Source: JAMHWF01 sp964371405
GTDB lineage: Bacteria; Pseudomonadota; Gammaproteobacteria; Burkholderiales; Burkholderiaceae_C
Length of the DNA stretch: 64,000 nt
Assembly (NCBI GenBank): GCA_964371405.1
Contig: CAYJLV010000011.1
Span: 1-64,000, forward strand
Reading direction: 5' to 3'
The translations under genes and the position numbers were made by a program. The notes beneath the pieces were generated by a model. The model was not told the origin of the DNA and did not search any database. It saw only the letters and a list, made by a program, of their open reading frames with translations. Numbering within the stretch: position 1 is the stretch's first letter; every line of letters begins with the position of its first letter. Below, piece after piece: positions 41,114-49,323 of this stretch.

Positions 41114-42247
41114 ATGGACAAGTCGTTGAGCGAGAGGATGCGCGACGCGCTGCGGCTGACCCGCAGCGGGCGCTTGCAGGAGGCCGGCGCGGCGATCCAG
41201 CGCGCGCTCGGCGTGGTGCGCACACCCGCCGCGGCCGACGACCCGCCGCGCCACGCCGACGACGCGAATGTGATCGATGTCGAGGCCCGCGTCGTCGCGG
41301 AGGATGGCGCCCCGGCCGGCGCGCCTGCGTCCGGCCCCGCGACCACGGCCGCGGCGTCCGGGCGCTTCGTCGACGGCTCGTTCGCCAATGCCGCGGGACA
41401 GCGCGCCTACAAGCTCTACATCCCGGGCAACATGCGCGAGCGGCCGCTGCCGCTCGTCGTGATGCTGCACGGCTGCACGCAGGGCCCCGACGATTTCGCG
41501 GCCGGCACGCGCATGAACGAACTGGCCGAGCGCGACGGCATCTTCGTGCTCTACCCCGCGCAGACGAAGTCGGCCAACCCGAACGGCTGCTGGAACTGGT
41601 TTCACCGCGGCCACCAGCAGCGCGGTCGCGGCGAGCCGTCGATCATCGCCGACATGACGCGCGAGATCATCGCCACGCATCCCGTCGACGCCAAGCGCGT
41701 CTACGTCGCCGGCCTGTCGGCCGGCGGCGCGATGGCGGCGATCCTGGCCGGTACCTACCCCGAGCTGTACGCCGCCGTCGGCGTGCATTCGGGCCTGGCG
41801 CACGGCGCGGCTCACGACGTGGTGTCGGCGTTCGCCGCGATGCGCGACGGCCCGGCCGGTGCGCGGCGTGCGGGCCGGCGTGCGCGCAGCGCCGTGCCGA
41901 CCATCGTGTTCCACGGCGACCGCGACACGACGGTGCATCCGTCCAACGGCGCGCATGTCGCGGCGCAGGCCTGGCCGAGCACGCCGCGCGTCGCCGAGTT
42001 GATCGACGACGTGCCCGAAGGAGCCGCATTCCAGGTCGAGCGCGGCCACGCCGCCGGGGGCCACGCCTACACGCGCTCGATTCACCGCGACGCCGAAGGC
42101 CGGCCCACGGGCCTCGAGCACTGGGTCGTGCACGGCGGCGGCCACGCCTGGTTCGGCGGCAGTCCGGACGGCTCGTACACCGACCCCCAGGGCCCCGATG
42201 CGTCGAGCGAAATGCTGTGCTTCTTCGCGCAGCACCGCAGGGTTTGA
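41114..42247 (+). CDS. PHB-depolymerase-family esterase (PhaZ-like)
   Basis: A 377-aa alpha/beta hydrolase. The oxyanion region HGCTQGPDDFAAGTRMN, the nucleophile elbow GLSAGG (S202), the Asp region FHGDRDTTVHPSN and the catalytic His in HGGGHAWFGG are all present. The sequence PNGCWNWFHRGHQQRGRGEP is characteristic of this family. There is no signal peptide; instead an 80-residue N-terminal extension (MDKSLSERMRDALRLTRSGR) is present, so it may be intracellular, acting on PHB granules or other esters. It is paired with an RHH regulator upstream. Confidence 0.9.
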   Translation: MDKSLSERMRDALRLTRSGRLQEAGAAIQRALGVVRTPAAADDPPRHADDANVIDVEARVVAEDGAPAGAPASGPATTAAASGRFVDGSFANAAGQRAYKLYIPGNMRERPLPLVVMLHGCTQGPDDFAAGTRMNELAERDGIFVLYPAQTKSANPNGCWNWFHRGHQQRGRGEPSIIADMTREIIATHPVDAKRVYVAGLSAGGAMAAILAGTYPELYAAVGVHSGLAHGAAHDVVSAFAAMRDGPAGARRAGRRARSAVPTIVFHGDRDTTVHPSNGAHVAAQAWPSTPRVAELIDDVPEGAAFQVERGHAAGGHAYTRSIHRDAEGRPTGLEHWVVHGGGHAWFGGSPDGSYTDPQGPDASSEMLCFFAQHRRV

Positions 42248-42265
42248 GCCCCGGCGGCGCGCGCG

Positions 42266-43093
42266 TCAGGGGAGGCCGCGCCGCGGCACCGCCTTGCGTG
42301 GCCGCACCGCGGCACGCCGCACCGTCGCGGCGGCGTCGAGTTGCAGTGCCTCGAGCAGCGCCGTGACGCCGAGCTCGAACGTCGCGTCCCACTGCTCGCG
42401 CCGGAACACCGGCGCCGCCGCGGCCAGTCGCGGGCATTCGCGCTCGATGTAGGCGTCGGCGACCGGCTCGGCAGCCGAGGGACCGGCCGCGTAGCCCGCG
42501 GTCTCGTCGAGGGCCGCGCCCGTCATGTAGTACCCGATGACGCGGAAGTGCCGCGCGGCAAGCGTCGCGTCGGGCACGACGTCCTGGATCAGTTCGAGCA
42601 CGGTCTCGATGAAGCGCACGCCGGTCGGTGTGTTCAGGCGATGCAGCGCCACGAGAGGAAACAGCGCGGGCCAGCGGTGCGCCATCGCGCGGTAGGCGTG
42701 CAGCAGTCGGCGGATGCGCTCGAGCGGCGGCAACCCGGGCGGCGGCATCTCGACCGAGGCGAGGGCGTGGTCGACCAGCGCATCGAGCAGGTGCCGCTTG
42801 CTCGGGAAGTGGTGGTAGATGCTCATCGCCTCGCAACCGAGGCGCTCGCCGAGCTTGCGCGTCGACAGCCCGGCGAGCGTCGCATCGGCCACGAGCTGCA
42901 GGGCCGCGTCGACGATGCGCTCGCGCGAGAGGGGCTGCGCCGCGCCCCCCCGCCCCGAGGGGGGGGTGGCGGGCCGCCGCCCGCGGCGCCCGGGCGGGCC
43001 GCCGCGCGGGGGGGGGGGGGGGGGCGGCCGGGCCCCCCCCCGGGGGGGGGGGGGGGGGGGGCCCCGCGCCGGGCGCGCCGGCTTCGGATCCAT
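42266..43093 (-). CDS. TetR family regulator with corrupted N-terminal segment
   Basis: The DNA-binding domain (SRERIVDAALQLVADATLAG, LSTRKLGERLGCEAMSIYHH and FPSKRHLLDALVDHAL) and the ligand domain up to RKAVPRRGLP are normal TetR, about 220 residues. The apparent start is ATG 43093 (MDPKPARPARG). Between it and the HTH lie about 40 Pro/Gly/Arg residues encoded by a G/C homopolymer patch (42944-43072). Family members usually join a short basic tail directly to the HTH, so the patch is probably an artefact. The regulator is divergent from a fatty-acid hydroxylase, and paired operator-like palindromes lie in the gap. Confidence 0.75.
   Translation of the reverse strand: MDPKPARPARGPPPPPPRGGARPPPPPPPRGGPPGRRGRRPATPPSGRGGAAQPLSRERIVDAALQLVADATLAGLSTRKLGERLGCEAMSIYHHFPSKRHLLDALVDHALASVEMPPPGLPPLERIRRLLHAYRAMAHRWPALFPLVALHRLNTPTGVRFIETVLELIQDVVPDATLAARHFRVIGYYMTGAALDETAGYAAGPSAAEPVADAYIERECPRLAAAAPVFRREQWDATFELGVTALLEALQLDAAATVRRAAVRPRKAVPRRGLP
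42944..43072. other. G/C homopolymer patch, suspected sequence artefact
   Basis: The patch includes runs of 17 G (43008-43024), 9 C (43033-43041) and 20 G (43042-43061) plus shorter G and C runs. Coding frames through it give only Pro/Gly/Arg. It interrupts the TetR N-terminus. Poly-G is a typical no-signal product of two-colour short-read chemistry, which would explain the look. A real structured GC tract cannot be excluded. Confidence 0.7.
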
Positions 43094-43103
43094 GCTTGAC
43101 GTT

Positions 43104-43147
43104 TTACACCGTAAGTCTAAACTTGTCCGCATCACCTTACGCCGTAA
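43104..43147. promoter_or_regulatory. Two TetR operator-like palindromes
   Basis: TTACACCGTAA (43104-43114) and TTACGCCGTAA (43137-43147) are spaced 33 bp apart. The second is a perfect inverted repeat around a central C and the first has one mismatch; both are followed by GTCT. They lie between the divergent TetR and hydroxylase genes. Two sites three helical turns apart would let one repressor control both promoters. Confidence 0.6.
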
Positions 43148-43174
43148 GTCTCCAACTCGTCCCGGAGGATCACC

Positions 43175-43954
43175 ATGGAAACCGTCGAACTCGTCGGACT
43201 GCTGGTGCCGGCCACCTACCTGGCGATGCTCGGCGTCGAAGCGTCGTGGCCGGCGCGCACCTTCCCGCCGCGCCGCAGATGGCGCTGGATCGGTGTCGCC
43301 TTCCTGCTGCTGATCGGGACCGCCGGTACCGTCGTGCCGCTGCTGCTGCCGCTCGACTGGATGGCGGCGCGGCGCTGGATCGACGGCACTCGCCTCGGTG
43401 TCGCGGGCGGCGCTGCCGTCGGTTGGCTGGTGCTGTCGGGCCTGATGTACGCCTACCACCGCAGCGTGCATGCCGTGCCGCTGCTGTGGCGCCTCACGCA
43501 CCAGCTGCATCACAGCCCGCAGCGCGTCGACATCTCGGGCTCGATGCTGTTCCACCCGATCGAGATGGTGCTGCAGGTGTTGCTGCAGCTGTTCGTCACC
43601 GTCGTCGTGCTCGGCCTCGACCCGCTCGCCGCCGCGCTGACAGGCTACGTCGCCGCGTTTCACGGCATGTTCCAGCACTGGAACGTGCGCACGCCGCGGT
43701 GGCTCGGCTGGTTCATCCAGCGCCCCGAGGCGCATTGCGAGCACCACCGGCGCGGCGTGCACGCGAGCAACTACGGCGACCTGCCGCTGTGGGACCTGCT
43801 GCTGGGCACGTTCCGCAACCCGAAGGCGTTCGACGGCGAATGCGGCTTCGACGCACCGGCCGACCGGCGTCTCGGCGCCATCCTCGCGCTGCGCGACGTC
43901 AATGCGCCGGTCTACGGTGCAGCCAGCCGCGGCATCGCCGCGCGCGGCGGCTGA
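43175..43954 (+). CDS. Sterol desaturase / fatty-acid hydroxylase family protein
   Basis: A 259-aa membrane di-iron enzyme with about four helices. The histidine clusters are HRSVH (95-99), HQLHH (109-113) and HCEHH near 187-191, followed by GVH. These define the family, whose members hydroxylate or desaturate lipids. The start ATG 43175 has CCCGGAGGATCACC upstream, a strong ribosome-binding site. It is divergent from a TetR regulator and preceded by two matching palindromes, so it is probably derepressed by a lipid-like ligand (inference). Confidence 0.9.
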   Translation: METVELVGLLVPATYLAMLGVEASWPARTFPPRRRWRWIGVAFLLLIGTAGTVVPLLLPLDWMAARRWIDGTRLGVAGGAAVGWLVLSGLMYAYHRSVHAVPLLWRLTHQLHHSPQRVDISGSMLFHPIEMVLQVLLQLFVTVVVLGLDPLAAALTGYVAAFHGMFQHWNVRTPRWLGWFIQRPEAHCEHHRRGVHASNYGDLPLWDLLLGTFRNPKAFDGECGFDAPADRRLGAILALRDVNAPVYGAASRGIAARGG

Positions 43955-43999
43955 GCCCGGAGCCGGCAAGGCCGCGGGCGATCCGCTAGAGTGGCGCGG

Positions 44000-45238
44000 A
44001 TGTCTCCGCAGTCCGCTCCCGCCGCGCCTTCTCCCAGCTTGTCGATGACGCAGGTGCTGCTGTGCGGCGCCGCGATCGTCACGCTGTCGATGGGCATCCG
44101 CCACGGCTTCGGCCTGTGGCTGCAGCCGATCACGATGGAGCGCGGCTGGACGCGCGAGACCTTCGCCTTCGCGCTGGCGGTGCAGAACCTGGTGTGGGGC
44201 TTCACCGCCCCGTTCGCCGGCATGCTGGCGGATCGATTCGGCGCGTTCCGCGTGCTGGTGGCCGGCGGCGTGCTCTATGCCGCGGGCCTCGTGACGATGG
44301 CGCTGGCGACCTCGGGCCTGGCCTTCACCGGCAGCGCCGGCGTACTGCTCGGCATGGCGCAGGCCGGCACGACCTACGCCGTGATCTACGGTGTGATCGG
44401 CCGCAACGTGGCGCCCGAGAAGCGCTCGTGGGCGATGGGCGTCGCGGCCGCCGCGGGCTCGTTCGGCCAGTTCCTGATGGTGCCGGTCGAGAACTGGCTG
44501 ATGGCGGCCTTCGGCTGGCAGGAGGCCCTCTTCATCCTCGGCTGCGTCGCACTCGCGATCGCGCCGCTCGCCTACGGCCTGAAGGAGCCCGCCGGCGCTC
44601 GTGCCGCACACGGGCCGGCGCAGAGCATCGGCGAGGCGCTGCGCGAGGCGTTCGCGTACCCGAGCTTCCGGCTGCTGACGGCAGGCTACTTCGTCTGCGG
44701 CTTCCAGGTCGTTTTCATCGGCGTGCACATGCCGAGCTACCTCAAGGACAAGGGCCTGTCGCCCGAAGTCGCGACCTATTCGCTGGCGCTGATCGGCCTG
44801 TTCAACGTGTTCGGCACCTACCTCGCCGGCTCGCTCGGCCAGCGGCTGGCCAAGCGCCACATCCTGGCGTCGATCTACCTGCTGCGCTCGGTGGCGATCG
44901 TCGCCTTCCTGTTGGCGCCCCTGACGCCCGCGAGCGTCTTTGTCTTCTCGGCCGTGATGGGTCTGCTGTGGCTGTCGACGGTGCCGCCGACCAACGCCAT
45001 CGTGGCGCAGGTCTTCGGCGTGCGCTACCTCTCGATGCTCGGCGGCTTCGTCTTCCTCAGCCATCAGATCGGCTCGTTCCTCGGCGTGTGGCTCGGCGGC
45101 AAGCTCTACGACACGACGGGCAGCTACGACATCGTCTGGTGGATCGCCGTCGCGCTCGGCATCTTCGCGGCACTCGTCAACCTGCCGGTGCGCGAGACGG
45201 CGATCGCGCGGCCGGCACCGGCTGCCGCCGCGATCTGA
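44000..45238 (+). CDS. MFS transporter (oxalate/formate antiporter-like)
   Basis: A 412-aa transporter with twelve predicted helices. Features include SMGIRHGFGLWLQPITMERG at helix 1, the loop 2-3 motif GMLADRFGAFRVLVAGG, NVAPEKRSWAMGVAAAAGSF, and TNAIVAQVFGVRYLSMLGGF near the end. The pattern suits monocarboxylate or oxalate/formate-type carriers. I chose ATG 44000 (MSPQSAPAAP) over a GTG at 43991. It is followed at 11 bp by a small membrane protein gene. The substrate is unknown. Confidence 0.87.
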   Translation: MSPQSAPAAPSPSLSMTQVLLCGAAIVTLSMGIRHGFGLWLQPITMERGWTRETFAFALAVQNLVWGFTAPFAGMLADRFGAFRVLVAGGVLYAAGLVTMALATSGLAFTGSAGVLLGMAQAGTTYAVIYGVIGRNVAPEKRSWAMGVAAAAGSFGQFLMVPVENWLMAAFGWQEALFILGCVALAIAPLAYGLKEPAGARAAHGPAQSIGEALREAFAYPSFRLLTAGYFVCGFQVVFIGVHMPSYLKDKGLSPEVATYSLALIGLFNVFGTYLAGSLGQRLAKRHILASIYLLRSVAIVAFLLAPLTPASVFVFSAVMGLLWLSTVPPTNAIVAQVFGVRYLSMLGGFVFLSHQIGSFLGVWLGGKLYDTTGSYDIVWWIAVALGIFAALVNLPVRETAIARPAPAAAAI

Positions 45239-45248
45239 GGTGCGCGCG

Positions 45249-45377
45249 ATGCAGCCGACAACGAAACGCTGGTTCGCCTGGGTCGCCGCCTTCGCCGCGC
45301 TGGCGGCCGTGTTCGTGCTCTACCTGCGGCCCGATCTCGCGGTGACGCTGGGCAACCAGATCTGGGCCTGCTTCTGA
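45249..45377 (+). CDS. Small single-pass membrane protein (42 aa)
   Basis: The 42-codon frame reads MQPTTKRWFAWVAAF, a hydrophobic helix (AALAAVFVLYL), then RPDLAVTLGNQIWACF. The helix and the ending NQIWACF look like a conserved small protein rather than chance sequence, and the codon usage matches its neighbours. It lies between the MFS and methyltransferase genes with gaps of 10 and 5 bp, so it is probably in the same operon. The function is unknown. Confidence 0.65.
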   Translation: MQPTTKRWFAWVAAFAALAAVFVLYLRPDLAVTLGNQIWACF

Positions 45378-45382
45378 CGCCA

Positions 45383-45937
45383 ATGACGACGACGCATGCC
45401 GGGCTCGCGCCGTCACCTTGGGTGCAACGCTGGTCGGCTCTCGTGCCCGCGGGCGCGGCGGTGCTCGATGTCGCCTGCGGCAGCGGACGCCACACGCGCT
45501 GGTTCGCGGCGCGCGGCGCGCGAGTCACCGCGCTCGACCGCGACGCTGCAGCGCTCGATGCGCTGCGCGACGTCGCCGCCGAGATCGTTGCAGCCGACAT
45601 CGAGGCCGGGCCCTGGCCGCTGGCCGGGCGGCGCTTCGACGCCGTCGTCGTCACCAACTACCTGTGGCGCGCGCTGCTGCCGACGCTCGTCGCGAGCGTC
45701 GACGCGGGCGGTGTGCTGATCTACGAAACCTTCGCGCGCGGCAACGAAGCCTTCGGCAAGCCGTCGAACCCCGACTTCCTGCTCGCGCCGGGCGAGCTGC
45801 TCGACGCGGTGCGCGGAGCACTGCGCGTCGTCGCCTACGAGGACGGTCTGCTCGACGCGCCGCCGCGCTGCGTACAGCGCATCGCGGCGCTGCGCGAGGC
45901 CCCCGGCGCGCCGCCGCGCCGCGCGGCACTGGCCTGA
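45383..45937 (+). CDS. Class I SAM-dependent methyltransferase (TehB-like)
   Basis: A 184-aa soluble enzyme. Motif I is VLDVACGSGRHTRWFAARGA, followed by TALDRDAAALDAL (the acidic residue binding the ribose), FDAVVVTNYLWRALLPTL (post-motif II) and GGVLIYETFARGNEAFGKPS, which is a hallmark of the short tellurite-resistance-like methyltransferases. The substrate is unknown. Start ATG 45383 follows the small membrane protein by 5 bp. dapA follows after 53 bp. Confidence 0.87.
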   Translation: MTTTHAGLAPSPWVQRWSALVPAGAAVLDVACGSGRHTRWFAARGARVTALDRDAAALDALRDVAAEIVAADIEAGPWPLAGRRFDAVVVTNYLWRALLPTLVASVDAGGVLIYETFARGNEAFGKPSNPDFLLAPGELLDAVRGALRVVAYEDGLLDAPPRCVQRIAALREAPGAPPRRAALA

Positions 45938-45990
45938 ACGAGCCGCGGTCACTCGCGCAGGTAAAATCGCGCGATCGCAAGGAAAGCCCC

Positions 45991-46872
45991 ATGAAGCCCA
46001 TCACCGGCAGCATCGTCGCCCTCGTCACGCCGATGCGCGATGACGGCAGCGTCGACCACGACGCGCTGCGCCATCTGATCGACTGGCACATTGCCGAAGG
46101 CACCGACGGCGTCGGCGTCGTCGGCACGACCGGCGAATCGCCGACGCTGACGGTCGACGAGCACTGGGAGGTGATCCGCGTCGCCGTCGAGCATGCGCGC
46201 GGCCGCGTGCCGATCATGGCCGGCACCGGCGCCAACTCCACTGCCGAGGCGATCGAGCATTCGCGCTACGCGAAGCAGGTCGGCGCCGACTGCACGCTCT
46301 CCGTCGTGCCCTACTACAACAAACCGTCGCAGGAAGGCATCTACCGGCACTTCAAGGCGATCGCCGAGGCCGTCGACATTCCGATGGTGCTCTACAACGT
46401 GCCCGGCCGCACCGTGGCCGACATGTCGGCCGAGACGGCACTGCGCTGCGCGCAACTGCCCGGCGTCGTCGGCATCAAGGAAGCCTCGGGCGACATCGGT
46501 CGCGCCTGCGAGCTGATCAAGCGCGCGCCCCAGGGCTTCGCGATCTACTCGGGCGACGACCCGACCGCCGTGGCGTTGATCCTGCTCGGCGGCCACGGCA
46601 ACATCAGCGTGACGGCCAACGTCGCGCCGCGCGCGATGCACCAGCTGTGCGTCGCCGCGCTCGAAGGGCGCGTGCGCGAGGCGACGCAGCTACACCTGAA
46701 GCTGCTCGGCCTGCACCGCAACCTGTTCGTCGAGCCGAGCCCCTGCGCCACCAAGTGGGCGCTGGCGCGGCTGGGCCGGTGCCGCGAGGCCCTGCGCCTG
46801 CCGATCACGCCGCTCAGCCCGGCGGGTCAGGCGATCGTCGAGCAGTCGATGCGCGAAGCCGGCCTGCTGTGA
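45991..46872 (+). CDS. dapA: 4-hydroxy-tetrahydrodipicolinate synthase
   Basis: Condenses pyruvate with aspartate semialdehyde in lysine and diaminopimelate synthesis. The 293-aa protein has the Schiff-base Lys K163 (GIKEASGD), the catalytic triad residues T46 (GVVGTTGESPTL), Y108/Y109 (VVPYYNKPSQEG) and Y135 (MVLYNVPGRT), and R140. All are intact. Start ATG 45991 is preceded by AAGGAAAG. It leads the row dapA-bamC-MBL hydrolase typical of betaproteobacteria. Confidence 0.96.
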   Translation: MKPITGSIVALVTPMRDDGSVDHDALRHLIDWHIAEGTDGVGVVGTTGESPTLTVDEHWEVIRVAVEHARGRVPIMAGTGANSTAEAIEHSRYAKQVGADCTLSVVPYYNKPSQEGIYRHFKAIAEAVDIPMVLYNVPGRTVADMSAETALRCAQLPGVVGIKEASGDIGRACELIKRAPQGFAIYSGDDPTAVALILLGGHGNISVTANVAPRAMHQLCVAALEGRVREATQLHLKLLGLHRNLFVEPSPCATKWALARLGRCREALRLPITPLSPAGQAIVEQSMREAGLL

Positions 46873-46931
46873 ACCCGCGTCGCGCGACCGCGCGCCCGCC
46901 CGTCGGAATTCCTCGACATCCTCCCCCGGAG

Positions 46932-48092
46932 ATGCGCAACGTGATTCGATCCCGCCTTTCCCTCGCCGCCGGCCTCGTCGCGCTGGGTGCAGCCGCCGGC
47001 TGTTCGTCGCTCAACGAAATGACGGAAGGCGACAAGATCGACTACCGCACCAACGCGAAGACGACGTCGACGCTCGCCGTGCCGCCCGACCTGACTCAGC
47101 TCAGCCGCGATGCGCGCTATCAGTCGGCATCGGGCGCCAGCGTCAGCGCGACCGCCTACCAGGCCGCCGCGGCGACGCCCGCGACCACCGCGGCGTCGAC
47201 CATCGCACCCGGCGCGACCGACGACATGCGCATCGTGCGCGCCGGCAGCCAGCGCTGGCTGGCGACGAAGCTGACCCCCGAGCAGTTGTGGCCGCAGCTG
47301 CGCATGTTCTGGCAGGAGAACGGCTTCAAGCTCGTCGTCGACGAGCCCGCGTCGGGCCTGATGGAAACGGAGTGGGCCGAGAACCGCGCCAAGCTGCCGC
47401 AGGACTTCATCCGCAACACGATCGGCAAGGTGCTCGATTCGGTCTATTCGACCGGCGAGCGCGACAAGTTCCGCACGCGCGTCGAGCGCGCCGCCGAGGG
47501 CAGCGAGATCTACATCAGCCACCGCGGCATGGAAGAAGTGATGATCGGCGCGCTCAAGGACCAGACCAAGTGGCAGCCGCGACCGCCCGATCCGCAGCTC
47601 GAGGCGACGTTCCTCGCGCGCGTGATGACCAAGCTGTCGGCGAAGGACGAAGCGCAGCAGGCCGGCGCCCGCCCCGCCGCCGGTGCGTCGGGTGCGCCAC
47701 CCGTGGTCGCCGAAACGCCGGCGCGCGCGCGCGCGCTGGCCGGCACCGCTGCCGCGTCGCTGCAGCTCGACGAAGGCTTCGAGCGCGCGTGGCGCCGCAT
47801 CGGTCTCGCGCTCGACCGCGGCGGCTTCACCGTCGAAGACCGCGACCGCAGCAACGGCCTGTACTACGTGCGCTACATCGACCCGGCCAAGGGCCCGCAG
47901 GAGCAGCCCGGCTTCTTCAGCAAGCTGTTCGGCGGCAGCAAGGCCGCACAACCGCCGGTGCGCTATCGCATCGCCGTCAAGGCGGGCAGCGCCGACAGCA
48001 CGACGGTCTCGGTGCTCGACCCTCAGGGTGCACCCGAGAACGGAGAGGTCGGCAAGCGCATCGTCGCGCTGCTGGTCGACGAGCTGCGCTGA
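46932..48092 (+). CDS. bamC: Outer membrane assembly lipoprotein BamC
   Basis: Lipoprotein of the beta-barrel assembly complex. The 386-aa protein has a signal peptide with lipobox AAAGC (Cys24), then the disordered N-terminal stretch with DKIDYRTNAKTTSTLAVPPD and LTQLSRDARY, which contacts BamD. Two helix-grip domains follow, around QRWLATKLTPEQLWPQLRMF and QLDEGFERAWRRIGLALDRG. An Ala/Pro linker separates them. Start ATG 46932 gives the lipoprotein signal; longer readings overlap dapA. Confidence 0.92.
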   Translation: MRNVIRSRLSLAAGLVALGAAAGCSSLNEMTEGDKIDYRTNAKTTSTLAVPPDLTQLSRDARYQSASGASVSATAYQAAAATPATTAASTIAPGATDDMRIVRAGSQRWLATKLTPEQLWPQLRMFWQENGFKLVVDEPASGLMETEWAENRAKLPQDFIRNTIGKVLDSVYSTGERDKFRTRVERAAEGSEIYISHRGMEEVMIGALKDQTKWQPRPPDPQLEATFLARVMTKLSAKDEAQQAGARPAAGASGAPPVVAETPARARALAGTAAASLQLDEGFERAWRRIGLALDRGGFTVEDRDRSNGLYYVRYIDPAKGPQEQPGFFSKLFGGSKAAQPPVRYRIAVKAGSADSTTVSVLDPQGAPENGEVGKRIVALLVDELR

Positions 48093-48120
48093 AGCGCGCG
48101 CGTCCGGCAGCGCCGCGCCG

Positions 48121-48897
48121 ATGCTCCGTTTCTGCAGCCTGGGCAGCGGCAGCACCGGCAACGCTGCGCTGATCGAGGCGGGCTCGGGCGCCACGACGAC
48201 GCGCGTGCTCATCGACTGCGGCTTCTCGGCGCGCGAGCTGCGGGCGCGGCTGCAGCGCGCCGGCACGAGCCTCGATGCGATCGATGCCGTGTTCGTGACG
48301 CACGAGCACGGCGACCACGTCGGCTGCGCCGCGACACTGGCGCGCCGTCACGGCGTCGCCGTGTGGATGAGCCGCGGCACGCACGCCGCGATCGGCGCGC
48401 CGGACCTGCCGGGCCTGCACTTCGCGCATGACGGCGAGGCGATCAGCGTCGGCGACCTGCTGCTGCAGCCCTACACCGTGCCGCACGACGCGCGCGAGCC
48501 ATTGCAGCTCACCTGCAGCGACGGCGCCGCGCGGCTGGGCATCCTGACCGACGCCGGCGCACCGACGTCGCACCTGCTGCGCCAGCTCGCCGGCTGCGCT
48601 GCACTGCTGCTCGAGTGCAACCACGACCGCGACATGCTCGCGGCGTCGGCCTACCCGGCCGCGCTGAAGGCGCGCATCGCCGGGCGCCACGGCCACCTGG
48701 CCAACGACACGGCGGCGGAGATCCTCGCCGCCTGCATGCACGGGGCGCTGCGCCACGTGGTCGCCGCGCACCTCAGCGAGAGCAACAACACACCGGCGCT
48801 GGCGGCGGCCGCGCTCGCCGCAGCGGCGGGCACGACGGCCGACGAGATCTGCGTCGCCGACCCGCTGCTGGGTTTCGGCTGGCGCGACGCCGGCTGA
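48121..48897 (+). CDS. MBL-fold metallohydrolase (YycJ/WalJ type)
   Basis: A 258-aa metallo-beta-lactamase-fold protein: RFCSLGSGSTGNAALIEAG at the start, the zinc motif THEHGDHVGC (HxHxDH), CNHDRDML with a further ligand, and HLSESNNTPALA near the end. The first signature SLGSGSxGN is specific to the YycJ-like group, thought to be a nuclease or phosphodiesterase acting in the cytoplasm. It follows bamC by 28 bp, as in related genomes. Confidence 0.9.
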   Translation: MLRFCSLGSGSTGNAALIEAGSGATTTRVLIDCGFSARELRARLQRAGTSLDAIDAVFVTHEHGDHVGCAATLARRHGVAVWMSRGTHAAIGAPDLPGLHFAHDGEAISVGDLLLQPYTVPHDAREPLQLTCSDGAARLGILTDAGAPTSHLLRQLAGCAALLLECNHDRDMLAASAYPAALKARIAGRHGHLANDTAAEILAACMHGALRHVVAAHLSESNNTPALAAAALAAAAGTTADEICVADPLLGFGWRDAG

Positions 48898-48913
48898 CGC
48901 CGGAAAGCGAAGA

Positions 48914-48931
48914 AGCCGCCCGAAGGCGGCT
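48914..48931. terminator. Hairpin terminator between convergent genes
   Basis: AGCCGCC and GGCGGCT pair perfectly around CGAA (TTCG on the minus strand, a very stable UUCG tetraloop). On the minus strand it is followed by TCTTCGCTTT, giving a reasonable intrinsic terminator for the Ala-rich lipoprotein gene; on the plus strand the tail (CCTTGCGAT) is weaker. Confidence 0.7.
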
Positions 48932-48953
48932 CCTTGCGATCGGTCGATCCGAA

Positions 48954-49223
48954 TTACTTCTTCATCGCATCGGTCGCGGCCGATGCGGCGGCGCCGACGG
49001 CAGCGGCAGCATCGGTGGCGGCATTGCCCACGGCAGAGGCGGCATCGGCGGCAGCCGTTGCAGCGCCGGCGGCGACGGAAGCGGCGGCTTCAACGGCCGG
49101 AGCAGCGGCCGGGGCCGGGGCAGCGGCCGGAGCCGGCGCCGGGGCCGGAGCTTCTTCCTTCTTGCCGCAGGCGGCCAGAGCGACGGAAGCAAACAGGGTA
49201 GCGATCACGAGCGACGTCTTCAT
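48954..49223 (-). CDS. Small Ala-rich lipoprotein
   Basis: An 89-aa lipoprotein with lipobox LAAC (Cys19) followed by GKKEE, a Pro/Ala repeat linker (APAPAPAPAAAP) and an Ala-rich amphipathic helix to the C-terminus ending DAMKK. The design, lipid anchor plus linker plus helix, resembles Lpp-like or entericidin-like small lipoproteins. A strong ribosome-binding site (AGAGGAAAAAG), a consensus -10 box upstream and a UUCG terminator suggest high expression. The function is unknown. Confidence 0.8.
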   Translation of the reverse strand: MKTSLVIATLFASVALAACGKKEEAPAPAPAPAAAPAPAAAPAVEAAASVAAGAATAAADAASAVGNAATDAAAAVGAAASAATDAMKK

Positions 49224-49296
49224 CTTTTTCCTCTAGAGGTGTGGAAACGGTTGGCGGCAGGATGGATGTCTTGAATGCTCCAGTGCCTAGCCTGCC

Positions 49297-49302
49297 ATTA
49301 TA
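49297..49302 (-). promoter_or_regulatory. Candidate -10 box of the Ala-rich lipoprotein gene
   Basis: TATAAT on the minus strand, 74 bp upstream of the lipoprotein start, in one of the few AT-rich spots nearby. No good -35 is seen at 17 bp, but an inverted repeat GGTCAA-N8-TTGACC (49305-49324) overlaps that position, so an activator or repressor may act there. Confidence 0.4.
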
Positions 49303-49323
49303 TGGGTCAAGTTAGGGTTTGAC

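Noticed and set aside
42955..43070. Proline/glycine-rich low-complexity domain of a TetR protein
   Set aside because: Encoded by homopolymer runs; more likely a sequence artefact than a protein domain.
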